Of a stretch of DNA of 64,000 nt, positions 1 to 10,330 are shown in pieces. The stretch comes from Ascochyta rabiei (Eukaryota; Ascomycota; Dothideomycetes; Pleosporales; Didymellaceae). The DNA lies in NCBI RefSeq assembly GCF_004011695.2, contig NC_082413.1, forward strand, positions 186,001 through 250,000, given 5' to 3'. A program made the translations under genes and the position numbers. The stretch's first letter is position 1; every line of letters starts with the position of its first letter. The notes beneath the pieces were generated by a model. That model was not told where the DNA came from. It saw only the letters and a program-made list of their open reading frames with translations, and searched no databases.

Positions 1-369
1 TTGTAATAATCCCCTACTTATAATAGATTTTAGTTTTCTTGCGCTAGGCAGCAGCCTCTACTAGCGCTTAAACAATAAACACTAGTGCTAAAGCAATAGG
101 AAACATTTATAATGCGTCTTACAATATTAAATTAAATTAGAATTAGACGCAGCCTAGGCTAAAAGAATATACTTAGTGTATTTATATTACCTATAAGTTA
201 TTATAAGCTTTTGTTACAGTTATACTAGTGTATAATAGTTATAATAACTTTCTACTAGCTATAGATTCTAATTTTCTTACGTTAGGTAGTAGCCTAAACT
301 TCAGTAGCGCACAGACCTCTGCACGCGTTATTACACTAACCTATTAACAAACTCTACTGTTACCTTTTA

Positions 370-590
370 CACTATAATACTATACTATTACAACAGCTAT
401 ACTACTACAATTTTACTACGCAACCTAGGCGTACTACAATATTACAGCCTACTATTACAGCTATTACAGCCTGTAAGCTATTACACCTACTATTACACTT
501 ATTTTTATAGCCTACTACTACAGCCTACTATTACAGCCTACTACTACAGCATACTATTACAGCTAACTATTACAGCTAACTACCTAATTA
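370..590. repeat. Degenerate ctactattacag short tandem repeat
   Basis: The words cctactattacag, cctactactacag and taactattacag recur at roughly 12-15 bp intervals, mostly in direct orientation. The array lies in AT-rich non-coding DNA. It is probably a degenerate minisatellite; no function can be read. Confidence 0.55.
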
Positions 591-1307
591 CTAATATAGC
601 TAGAGGTCGCAGAAACAAGGCTATTCTAAGCTAAGGATTAGCTGTAACTAGCAGCACGCTGGTAAGGAAGCCCTTAGCAGCCAAGTCTGCCTATAAGGCG
701 CCTACTCTGCTACTAAAGCATAGGTACTGTTATAAGGCTAGCAGTATATTATTAAATTCTATTATTACATTTAATAACTAATACTAAGGTAGTAGTTACG
801 CTGCGTAATATCTGTTAATACTAGAGGTTAACTAAATTGTTAATACCTAAGATGCCATTCTTACGCGTAGTTTAGGAAGTTGCTCTTTAACTAAGAAATA
901 ATCTTTAGTTCTAGGCTAGCGCTCTAGAGGCTCTTTAGGAGTCTACTAAGTCTTTCCTTATTAGTGTCTTTAAAGGTATATATTAGTTTCTTATAGAAGA
1001 ACATAAAACTAATATTTAAAGATATAAACATAAACGCTATCTATATAAAGTAAGTTACTATTTAGGTAAAGGATGTAGCTCTTACAAAGCAATACTACTA
1101 GTGGCTTATTAGTGCCCTCTGCTAAATGATTATATATTATAAGCAGGGAAAAAGAGAGAACTATGGTTTTATAGAATGTTTGTATAATATACGCTGCTAA
1201 TAAATAAACATATCTATATATAATAATTATCTGTAATAATATTTAAAGCTTAACAACTAAAATATTTAAATAAAAAAGGCTTTAATAGGACAGATGTGTA
1301 GTCACGT

Positions 1308-1517
1308 AATGTACCTAACCCCTACCCCTACCCTATGTAGACCCTACCCTACCTATACCCCTACCCCATGTAGACCCTACCCTACCCCTACCCCTACCCC
1401 ATGTAGACCCTACCCTACCCCTACCCTCTTAGCATAGAATTAGCGTGGGTAGGGGTAGGGTACGGTAGGGGTACATCACCTAATGTACCCTACCCCTACC
1501 CAACCCCTACCCTTTTG
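1308..1517. repeat. Telomere-like CCCTAC tract with inverted partner
   Basis: Runs of CCCTACC and CCCCTACCC appear in three similar blocks separated by atgtagac (about 1308-1436). A G-rich complement follows at 1447-1471 (GGGTAGGGGTAGGG...), then C-rich sequence again at 1484-1517. The G-rich and following C-rich arms can pair around gtacat-cacctaatgtac. The unit resembles, but is not, the canonical fungal telomere repeat TTAGGG/CCCTAA. The G-rich arm has the spacing of a G-quadruplex motif. Confidence 0.7.
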
Positions 1518-2280
1518 CCACTGTAGGTTATCTAGTCTTAGTTAAGATAAAATCTCTGCAATAGCCTGTGCGTTTAAAGATTTAGACTAGTTAAAGGCAC
1601 AACAAACAGAGAACTTAGCTATAGCTATTGCCTGCCTAGCAATTACTATACAGCTATTACTTTATTACAAATACCCCCTATTATAACTAGCTATACTAAC
1701 CTCCTATACCTAGACAAAATTAACTAAGCAATAGCTTAACCTACCCCTATACAACTACTCTATTAACTAAGTAATAGCTTAAACCTACCCCTAATACAAA
1801 TACTATATTAACAAAGCAACAGCTCTCTCCTTAGGCCTATAGATACCTGCTGCCTTAGTAAAGTAGTAGGTCTATATCCCTAGCTATATCCTACAAAATT
1901 AACTAAGCAACAGCTTAAACACCCCTAGCAGTCTACTACTAGCAATAGTAATAGACAAACAAATAACAATAACAACAACAATAATATAAAGACTGTTAAC
2001 TGTAATAGTAATAGCTAGCAATAGACAATAAACAACAAACGCTAGAACTACCTACTTGTAGGATAGTTCTACACAACCCTAATTTAACAGGGCAACAGCT
2101 CTTCTTAACAAACTAGGGCACAGGCCCTTACTTTTGAACTATAAACACACATTTACTATCCCTTTAAAGAAACACACTCTTTAAATTACTAGAGTAGCTT
2201 AACTGCTCTCGTCTTATATAGTCTTAGACTTACACAGGACGTTAAACTTATTAATTAATCAATCAATCAATTAATCCAAG

Positions 2281-2860
2281 CCAAAGATAGAAGCCTCTAA
2301 GAAATATCGAAACAGCATCTATCTTATTATTAAAGATAATCACACTGTTAACAGCGCCTGCTCACCCTATATATCTTACTACTGTTAGAGAGATAAAGTA
2401 TTAATATAGTAGGTAGTTATTAGATTAGTTAATATACTATATTAGAGGATAGCAGGGTAGGCAGCTACAAATATAAGGCTTTAGAATAATAAATAAATTA
2501 AAAGCAAACATTAATACTATAAATGCCAGACAGAAGGTATAAAACTCTAAGAAATATAGAAATAACAGTTATCTTATTATTATTGTTAATCACACTGTTA
2601 ACAGCGCCTGCTCACCCTATATATCTTACTGCTGTTAGAGAGATAAGGTATTGATGTAGTAGGTGGTCGTTAGATAGATGTATCAGAGGACAGCAGGGTA
2701 GGCAGCCACAAATGTGAAGCTTCAGAATGATAAATAAATTAAAAGCGAACGTTAACGCCGTAAATGCCAGACAGAAGGTATAAAACTCCAAGAAATGTAG
2801 AAATAACAGTCGTCTCATCGTCAATGTCAATCGCACTGTCAACAGCGCCTGCTCACACCT
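2281..2860. repeat. Tandem mutated copies of a gene 3' tail
   Basis: Three direct copies with a period of about 241 bp are visible: 2281-2520, 2521-2761, and the start of a third from 2762 that runs into the functional 3' end of the neighbouring gene. All share gccagacagaaggtat-like and cagcgcctgctcac landmarks. From the third copy outward, differences are mostly C-to-T and G-to-A: gtcaatcgcactgtcaac becomes gttaatcacactgttaac, and the outermost copy carries still more such changes. This is a RIP-like gradient. Confidence 0.75.
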
Positions 2861-5494
2861 TCCTCCCTCTTCTCCTTGGTAGGCCACTCTCCCCACCCAT
2901 ACTTCCCACCGCTGTCGGAGGCACCATGGTCTTCGGAGCTACAATCTTCGGGGCCGGTATGCCTTTCCTGGGCGTGGCGCCGCTGATGCCAGTTCGTGTA
3001 TTTTCTTTCTCTGCTCCTGCGGCCGGGGCTGCAGCAGGGATAGGTTTGGGTAGCCTAACACTCTTTGGCGTCGCAAGCCGACTTTTGCGTTCTTTGACAG
3101 GCTCAAGACCAACGGGCGTAACTTCAAGCATCGCGAGCTTCGAGTCGGCTGGTGTCGATGCTACCGGTAGTTTCTTGCCGACCTTGGGTTTGGGTATCCC
3201 CTTGGCCGCGGGTGCGGGTGCGGGTGCGGGCAGAATAGCAGCAGCTTGTTCCTCATGCACAGCATCCGACAGCAAAGACCCAGTCGAGAGCAGGCCCTTG
3301 CCCGGCGTACCATTTGCTGTGCCCAGCCCCCTCACTCTGCGAATCTTGGGCGTCGAGTTCTTGTCTGTCGGTGTTTTTGCTTTTGTTTTTTTGCTGACTG
3401 CCACGGGTATGCTCAGTTCGTCGGGTGTAGCCAGACTCTCCGCCTCGGCTTGCTGCGCGGCAATGGTATCGGCATGCTCCTGATAGTATGCCAGCGTCTC
3501 ATCCCAACGAATCCCCCTTCTCCCAGGTACCGGGTCGCGCGGTGTTTCGTCATCGAGAGGGGTCGAGGGGGAGAGGATAGCTTCGGCCTGGAGTTTCAGC
3601 AGCCGCAGGCTGACCATGAAAGCGCCCTGTTTGTTCTTGCGCGTGTTGTTCTTGGTGATGAGAGCGAGTTCTTGGGCGTCGGTTTTCTTGAGAACGACAG
3701 GATCAGAACCATCGGCGCGACGGATCGCGATCTTGTTGGACGCCTGGGGTTGGGTGGTCGTAGCTGGAGCTGGGAGGCGAGACTTTTTGGCGCGAGAAGA
3801 GCGTCGCGAGCCCCGCCCCGTCTTTGCATCTGTGCCGTCTTCAACTTCGAGCTGTTCCGGCGTGGGGGACGCCGACTCGTCGACTTCTGGGCTGAGCACT
3901 GGTGTCGCGGCGAGGTCGAATGTGATTTCGCTGTCGACCTTGGAAGGCGAGTTGGGATCTTTTTCTTCGAGAGCTTTGCGAGGCGATGCCAGGGCATGGC
4001 GGACAATGTCAGAGTCGCGTCGGTTTTCAAGAGACTCTCGCCGCGTGATGATGGCCGACCTCTCCGCCTTGCTAGCAGCTGCCCGGCTAAGGAAGCTCTT
4101 CAAGATGGCGGTATCGTCGTCTATCGCGACCGTCATGGTTGCATCGTCAGGGCCGGAGTCGATGCGCAGGGGTGGGGGTGGGGAGTGCAGTTTCTTGGGG
4201 GTGTGTTCTCGCGACGCAGCCTTTGCGGGCGTGAAGCTGAGCGTGAGGCCGTCTGTGATATCGGGCATGCGTTCCTCGGCAGGCTTCGGGGTGGGTGGCT
4301 GTGACGCGAGTTCGCCCTCCCTCTCGTAGTCCTCCTGGATGTTCAGCTGCATTGAGGCTTCGGTGAATTCTTCGTCCGCGGAGGCCTGATGGAGCAGGTT
4401 CGGGGGTGTCTCGAGTTCTGGCCTGGTAGTCTCGACGAGCTGGACAGAGGCTGAGTAGGTGTCCAGCTGGATCTCAGACATGTTGGCATCGACGTCTTCG
4501 TCCTCGATGTCTTCTGGTTGCGCCTCTTCAGAATCGTCAGGGGGTAACGCTGGATATACGATGTCGTCTGCATCTTCAAGCTGAGCATCATGACTTTCTT
4601 GGTGTGATGTTTCGACTGTGTTCGCAGTCTCGGCGTCAGGCTGTGAGGTTTCGGTTGTTGTGTACGCTGTAGAAGTTGACATGGTGGCAACGACTTCAGC
4701 AACCACAGTCTCGACAGTAGGCCACGTGGCCGTGATTACCTCAGACGTGACTGCTTCCGAGGCAGCCAGACCTTCCGTCGCTTGGTCGCTGGGCGGTAAG
4801 GTGGGGTAGTCGACCATTGCTGGCGAAGTCGATGGTGGGGCCGAGGTGCTTTTGGCGGGGGATCTGAAGATGAGGGCAAAGGTCGAGTCCTCGGGGAGTA
4901 TGTTGCCCAACTTCTGGTCGTCGTCTTGGTCGTCTTGGTCTTCTTGGTCTTCTTGGTCTTGTTGGTTTTCTTGGTCGTCTTGGTCGTCTTGGTCGTCTTG
5001 GTCGTCTTGGTCGTCTTGGTCGTCTTGGTCGTCTTGGTCGTCTTGGTCGTCTTGGTCGTCTTGGTCGTCTTGGTCGTCTTGGTCGTCTTGGTCGTCTTGG
5101 TCGTCTTGGTCGTCTTGGTCGTCGAGACTCTCGTAATCTGGAAGTTGGTCGACAGTGTGTGCAGCTTCCATGGCGAAGGCAAAGGACGTTGGGCCGTGGT
5201 GCCCGTGTGGTGGCTCAGCCAGGCTCTCGTGGCTCATGTCTGCGTCTGCAGCGTCTTGGGTGTCGTCGCTGTCGGTCTGTTCTTCATGCAAGGTCTCAGT
5301 TGGTTGCGCCGACCTCTTGCCTGGCGGAGTGTTAGCGCCATTCGTTGGTTTGTGATGCAGGAAGTCGCGTACGGGGAAGGACGCTCTTTCGGCGGTCCCA
5401 GCGCGTTCCCTTGAAGGCGCGGTTGGTGCCCTGCATCTTCTCCATGGCCTTTGGGCTGAGCCTCTGCCTCCTCTTGACAGCGCGCGACCGTGCA

Positions 5495-5528
<34 letters not shown>

Positions 5529-5763
5529 CCGCTTCCGGCTCGTCCTGCCCGGCGGCCTCTGCGGCGGTGGAGCGGAGGCTGAACCTGCGCCAGATGCTCT
5601 TTTCCTTGCCGTCGCCGGCTTGCTTGACCTGGCGCTTGCGTTCCCAGCCGCGCGGTATCCGGGCGACGGGCAGGGCGCTGGGGTCGAGGTGGGCTGCGTC
5701 GGTCTCGTGCCATGTCTGGTTGAAGGGCGCGGGCGGCAGGCGTTTGCGCGGAGAAGGAGCCAT
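2853..5763 (-). CDS. Large low-complexity protein with DDQ repeats
   Basis: Two exons: 5763-5373 and 5320-2853; 952 aa. The 52-nt intron (5372-5321, GTACGC...GCTAACACTCCGCCAG) joins the frame starting MAPSPRKRLPPAPFNQTWHE to the long second frame. I chose this start because the longer upstream readings run into the divergent MRP10 promoter and are plain repeat translations. The protein is hydrophilic and probably nuclear. It has a His-Glu run at about residues 79-90, a long Asp-Asp-Gln repeat at about 195-266, many S/T-P sites, a conserved-looking basic stretch with SRRSSRAKKSRLPAPAT, and a Lys/Pro-rich C-terminus ending PRRRGRKV. I do not recognise the family. The tail of this gene is duplicated and mutated downstream. 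Confidence 0.75.
4914..5127 (-). repeat. 9-bp coding microsatellite (Asp-Asp-Gln)
   Basis: About 23 direct copies of tcgtcttgg (plus strand), most of them identical, encode DDQ on the minus strand inside the large low-complexity gene. A few degenerate copies at the 4914-4970 end read EDQ, EN or QQ. The unit is three codons, so copy-number change keeps the frame. Long readings in the other frames here are repeat artefacts. Confidence 0.95.
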
Positions 5764-6166
5764 GGCGGCGAGGGCTGTGTGGAGCTGGTGGGTGGTATGC
5801 AGACGCTGTCCGCGCGAGAAATGCAGGCCTGCACGTTCTCCCAGGCGAGTCGAGTCTTCTGCGGCGACGTAGCGATGTGGGCGCGAGAGCGGTGACTTTG
5901 TTTGTTTACCGCCACCCGCGTGGACGGTGGACACGGGGCTAGCAGGGGTCGCGCCTCTGCCCGTCTCGTCTCGGCGCTTGCCGCTCGCACTTTTTGGCCG
6001 CCGTGAGCGCTCGACAGCACCGGCACCAGCACCAGCACCAGCACCAGCACCAGCACCAGCACCAGCACGACAGCCCGACGACCGCACGACGACAGCACCG
6101 CGCATACCAGCAACACACCAGCGCCCACGCAATCCATCCCCCCTCCGCCGCCGAAGAGACGCCAAA
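5764..6166. promoter_or_regulatory. Divergent promoter with (CAGCAC)n repeat
   Basis: This 403-bp gap separates the start codons of the minus-strand low-complexity gene and the plus-strand MRP10 gene. A near-perfect CAGCAC hexamer array of about eight copies runs from about 6018 to 6068. No other regulatory motif could be assigned with confidence. Confidence 0.6.
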
Positions 6167-6608
6167 ATGGTGCCCAAGCCGCAGGGTCAGGCCATGCAGT
6201 CGGTCACGCATCGCCCTCTGCCCCCGCTCCCCAAGCTCCGCGTCCGCCGTCCGAACAAGCCAGAGACGAACCCGTGCCTGGGCGCAATGTCATCCGTACT
6301 GGGTAGGTGCGAACCGGCAGCGAGGCGTGTCTGTGGAAGAGCGCGTGCTGGAGACACATGACGAGAGCGACGTGCTGACTGGACTACCACAGGCTGCTGG
6401 GCATCGTCAGGTTACAGCGTCCAGGGCTGCGCACAGCTGGAGCAGAAGCTGCGGCAGTGCATGGACCAGCCGGTATGTGCTGTCTGCACGTGGATGGAGC
6501 ACCCGCTAACACCACACCCAGCGCGACAAGAACCAGAAGAAGAACAACATCAACTACCACCTGTCGCGCATGTACCCCAACATTGTCGGCCCCCACAAGC
6601 GAAAATAG
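6167..6608 (+). CDS. MRP10: Mitochondrial small-subunit ribosomal protein Mrp10
   Basis: Three exons: 6167-6302, 6393-6472, 6522-6608; 100 aa. Introns are 90 and 49 nt with GTAGGT and GTATGT donors. The protein has the twin CX9C pattern of CHCH proteins: C37-X9-C47 and C58-X9-C68. A basic N-terminus containing LPPLPKLRVRRPNKPE and the tail NYHLSRMYPNIVGPHKRK match fungal Mrp10 (mS37). Family members are oxidised and imported by the Mia40 route and sit in the mitoribosomal 37S subunit. Length is normal for filamentous fungi. The gene is divergent from the low-complexity gene, with a 403-bp shared promoter. Confidence 0.92.
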
Positions 6609-7845
6609 ACGGATCCTGGGCTGCCGCGCTACCACCTGTACACTACTTGTATACCCAGCACCGCACGGCGGCATGCATGACGTGCTGAAGCGCCAGACGC
6701 TCATGTGCAATCACTTCATTGGGACGGCGTTCAGGTGAGCTTGTTACTGTTGTATAGAGGGCAATACAAGAGACGGATTCGATCCACATGGATCACCTAT
6801 GCATCGCAGACCCGTGCAGTCCCAAGAGCCAGCCAGAAATCCTGCCTTTGTCACCATGCACCGCAGACCCGTGCAGTCCCAAGAGCCAGCCAGAAATCCT
6901 GCCTTTGTCACCATGCACCGCAGACCCGTGCAGTCCCAAGAGCCAGCCAGAAATCCTGCCTTTGTCACCATGCATCGCAGATCCGTGCAGTCCCAAGAGC
7001 CAGCCAGAAACTCTGCCTTCGTCACCTTCGCACCGCCAGCCCTTACACATCCTCTCCCACCACGCCATCCTGTGCGACGTGCGAGAAACTCACAGCAGCC
7101 AGACACAGGATTTCTTTGTTCTTCGCACTCCAGACCGTCCACCAACAACTCGCGACTCGACTCCAGACGCCCGGACCTCACACAGTTTCATCGTACGAGT
7201 TGCACCGAATCACTCCAAGGGCTAACCACACCGTCATCGCCCCCGTTACATCCAATCACCCCAAGGACTAACCACACCGTCGTCGTTCTTCATGACCGAG
7301 AGGTGCGCTCTATTCTTACGCCCAATCCTACCCTGGCCTGCATCTGTCCACTGTGCACGGATCACGCACGCTCAGACCCCATCACAGCACACCCAACCAC
7401 CCCGCCTTGCCAGATGCACTCAGCCCCAGCTGCTTACTTGCCTCTCTCGTCGCCGTGTCGCGATCCTCTCCCAATAACAATATGTCCTTGCCGAGACTGC
7501 GCATCATGGCTGACGTCGCTTGTTCCCATTGGTCAGTTGCCCAAAGGTGCGGTCGACGCCTTGCCTCGAACACGCTGGCGCATCCGCATGATCCACGATT
7601 CACCACAGTAACAGTGGATCGCCAGCGCATATTCGATCATAGCAAGGGAGCTCTCACTTACCCTGCCTCTTTGCTAAGGAGCTCGCGATGCAACTCAGCC
7701 GCCAGACGGCCTATCTTAAGAGCTGCGCGCCTAGCTGCGCAAACCTCGATACTCCCGCTCTGCGTCGCCCGTGTAACAACATAACCTGGGTCCCGGTACT
7801 TGCTGAGGCTCGAGCTTCGGCCGCCTGCATGGAATCTCGACCGTC
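6609..7845. other. Intergenic region with a minisatellite
   Basis: Apart from the 57-bp minisatellite at 6801-7028 I see no supported gene. Several frames stay open here on both strands, but they are explained by the repeat (57 = 19 codons) and by stop-poor, C-rich flanking sequence. Confidence 0.6.
6801..7028. repeat. 57-bp minisatellite, four copies
   Basis: Four head-to-tail copies start at 6801, 6858, 6915 and 6972, each beginning gca[tc]cgcaga[ct]ccgtgcag and ending cttt/cttc-gtcacc. Copies are nearly identical; the fourth is most diverged (agatcc, ctctgcc). The array begins about 190 bp downstream of MRP10. It reads open in several frames, for example MHRRPVQSQEPARNPAFVT repeated, without evidence of being a gene. 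Confidence 0.93.
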
Positions 7846-8914
7846 ATGAACATCTCTCGTGTACTGTGTGCCATCTTGGCACCCACTCTTGTATCCGCGG
7901 CAGCCTTTGCGATCCCAGAACCAACACAACCTGTTGCTCCAGCAGCAGACAACTGGAGTCCCGCACCAACAGCAGCACCGCAGCTTGGCTTCCACCTCTT
8001 CGGCCGCGAAGCTCAGCACGCAAGCCAGGACAACACATGCGGCTACGTCTCCGGGCTGTCGGGTACGTTCCTCAGCCTTGCTGTCCGCAACAGCACTGAC
8101 TTCCCTAGCATCCTCAATAACATGCCCAAATTCAAAAGCGATATGTGCGACAAACACCTTCTTCGGCGTGCACGGGTGCTGCGATCCCTCCGCCCTCTCC
8201 TCGTGCACAATCGCCACGACATGCATCCCGTCGACGGCCATGAGCTCCCTCTGCACAGACGACGCGTGTTCGTCCAACAACGCAATCGCAAAATGCACAG
8301 CGCCCGCTAGCCCGGCGTGCTACCGCTGGCTGTTCGCCTACGAGAGCACGACCATGACGCAGCACGGCTGCGCAGCAAGTGGCTTCACCAGCACCGCGCA
8401 GCGCAGCTACGGGCCCTCGAGCACCAGCACCCCGAGTCCGCTCGTCGTCACCGTCACCGCCTCAGCCACGCCCTCGGCCAGCCCCAGCGCCGACAACGAG
8501 CCCAAGCAATCCCTCGGCCCCATCATCGGCGGCACGGTCGGCGGCTGCATCATCGTCTCCCTCGTCGCCCTCGCTGCCTTGTTCATCCACCGCCGCCGCC
8601 GCCGCCGCGCTGCCAACCACTCCCGCCCACCACCCTCGCGCCCCCACCACAACAGCCCTGAGTTCCACCCCGGCGGCTTCCCCGCCGCCGCGTGGAACGA
8701 ACAGGACTTCAAGACGTGGCAGCGACCGGACATGCCGTGCTTGGGTGTCAGCGAAGTGCACGGCGAGGACCGCGCCGTCGAGGTTGAAGCGCCGGAGAAG
8801 AGCAAGGTGGGGGTTTGGCACGCCTCATGTCCAGCGGCGGCGGTCGAGGTTGAAGCGCTGGGGAGGGAGAAAGGGTGGCGGCCCTGGCAGGGGATCGTCG
8901 AAGCGCCTTCGTGA
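7846..8914 (+). CDS. Secreted Cys-rich, single-pass membrane protein
   Basis: Two exons: 7846-8062 and 8109-8914; 340 aa. The 46-nt intron (GTACGT...CACTGACTTCCCTAG) restores the Cys-rich frame CGYVSGLSASSITCPNSK. An N-terminal signal peptide (MNISRVLCAILAPTLVSAAA) is followed by an ectodomain with paired cysteines (GCCD, TTCIPS, CTDDAC). A Ser/Thr/Pro stalk comes next, then a transmembrane helix preceded by a Gly-rich stretch (IIGGTVGGCIIVSLVALAAL) and stopped by HRRRRRR. The cytoplasmic tail is Pro/His-rich. The architecture is that of fungal Mid2/Wsc-like surface proteins, but no named domain is certain. The last about 140 bp of coding sequence reappear, mutated, at 8980-9120. Confidence 0.8.
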
Positions 8915-8979
8915 TAGCATTCCCTACTTGCAAAACGCTAGGTTAGAATTCTTCTCTTCTCCCTGTAATTCATATCTTT

Positions 8980-9125
8980 ATATGTTTTAGATGTTAGTAA
9001 AGTACACACTAAGGACTGTGCAGTAGAGATGAAGGCGCTAGAGAAAAGCAAAGTAGGAGTTGAGCACATATTATATCTAGCAGTAGTAGTTGTAGTTAAG
9101 GCGCTAGAGAAGAGTAAGCGCAGCT
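8980..9125 (+). repeat. Mutated tandem copy of the preceding gene's tail
   Basis: The stretch gtacacactaaggactgtgc...gatgaaggcgctagagaaaa parallels 8735-8877 of the preceding gene at an offset of about 246 bp. Changes are overwhelmingly C-to-T and G-to-A: gaagcgccggagaagagcaa becomes gaaggcgctagagaaaagcaa, and ccagcggcggcggtcg becomes ctagcagtagtagttg. This marks the gene/AT-block boundary. Confidence 0.75.
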
Positions 9126-10330
9126 CTAGTAACGACTCCACAAGCGAGCTGGCCACTCTTACCAAGACTACACTAACGTACTCCACAAGCAAGTGGCTCA
9201 CAAGCAAGTGGCTCACTTTTGCCAAGAATACACTAACACTACAACTACTTTGTAATATTACAGTACACAGCAGTAATATACTATACTATATAGTATATTA
9301 TACTAACCTATAGTACTCTATATATCTTTCTTACGTATTTACTTATTACACCCTATCTTACTACACATGCTACAGTGTCTTAAAGTAGTATATGCCCTCT
9401 TCTTTGCCTTCTTCCTATCACTACAGGCTTTAAACTCCTTTAGAGCAGTTAGTACTATCACCCCTCTACGCTGACAAGCGTTAATGATCTTGTTTCAGCG
9501 CTGCAGTGTTAGGGCAAGCGGAAAGAGCTAGGGCAGTTATATTAGTGACATGAGGAGGCGCGGGTTTAGAGCATAGCACTTCAATATTGTGATTGATTGG
9601 AATCAAACAGACAATTCACTTTAGCCTTCTAATAGAGACTTGGCTAGGCTGTTGGAATTTGTTGCATGTACCTCTTCTTTATGCTGTACATTGGCCTTTT
9701 TGCTCCTTCACTAACCTATAAGCTTAGGCTTTCTATAAGACGAGATAGTCTTAGGGTCAGAATCCACGAAAGGAGAGGAAAGCCATCTAGGCTACTAGTA
9801 AGGGAGAAAAACACCTTATGCGTACCCAACGCCACCATTGACTCTGCGGCTAGTAGTTTTACCCCCACAGGTGCTCTCAAGCGCTTGGAGACTGTTATTG
9901 CACATTAGGAACGTTATGCACAGTCCAATGTAAAGCTTTATTTATTGCAGGCACTTAAGGAGGCTTAGTTGGAACTTACTAAGGAAAGGTCATCGACAAG
10001 GCTTAGATGAGACGACTCCTGGCACAAGGACTTAAGCCCTATTAAGACCAACTTCCACCTTTACTAACTGTACACTTAAATCTAGAAAACAACACACTCT
10101 ACAAATAGTTAAAGGAAGCTAGGAAAGAGTACCTAGATAGATATCACAATATAAAGTCTTAGACTAAAGTCTTAGCTAAGAAAAACAGAGCAACAGGATA
10201 GTAGGTCCTTAACTGTATGTGGGTATACACATACAAGCTTAACAAGAACTATTACTTTCTAAAGTGTAAGCAAGGCAGGTAGTTAGGTGTGAATAGCAAC
10301 AAAACATTACATTACAAGACACCTACGCTG
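9126..10330. other. AT-rich decayed transposon-associated DNA
   Basis: TA-rich, stop-dense DNA lies between the duplicated gene tail and the recognisable reverse-transcriptase relic. An 80-codon open stretch at 9666-9908 is not recognisable. This may be the 5' part of the same copia element, but LTRs, gag and integrase cannot be defined by eye. Confidence 0.5.

Larger units (their letters stand above)
1..2280. other. AT-rich, RIP-like gene-free block
   Basis: No open frame of useful length occurs on either strand. The sequence is dominated by TpA-rich words (tatta, ctata, ttatta), as left by repeat-induced point mutation. A short direct repeat built on ctactattacag recurs at about 370-580 and a telomere-like tract lies at about 1308-1517. 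No transposon protein can be read, although decayed transposon DNA is the likely origin. Confidence 0.75.

Noticed and set aside
2853..6137. 1094-codon reading starting MDCVGAG
   Set aside because: Its first about 270 codons are antisense or repeat sequence; an intron at 5321-5372 connects a better N-terminus in another frame.
5332..6177. 281-codon frame starting MGTILASL as a separate gene
   Set aside because: Only its part from 5763 is used, as exon 1 of the low-complexity gene; the rest lies in the shared promoter.
6705..7611. Overlapping long ORFs on both strands
   Set aside because: They are generated by the 57-bp repeat and flanking stop-poor sequence; no domain or splice logic.
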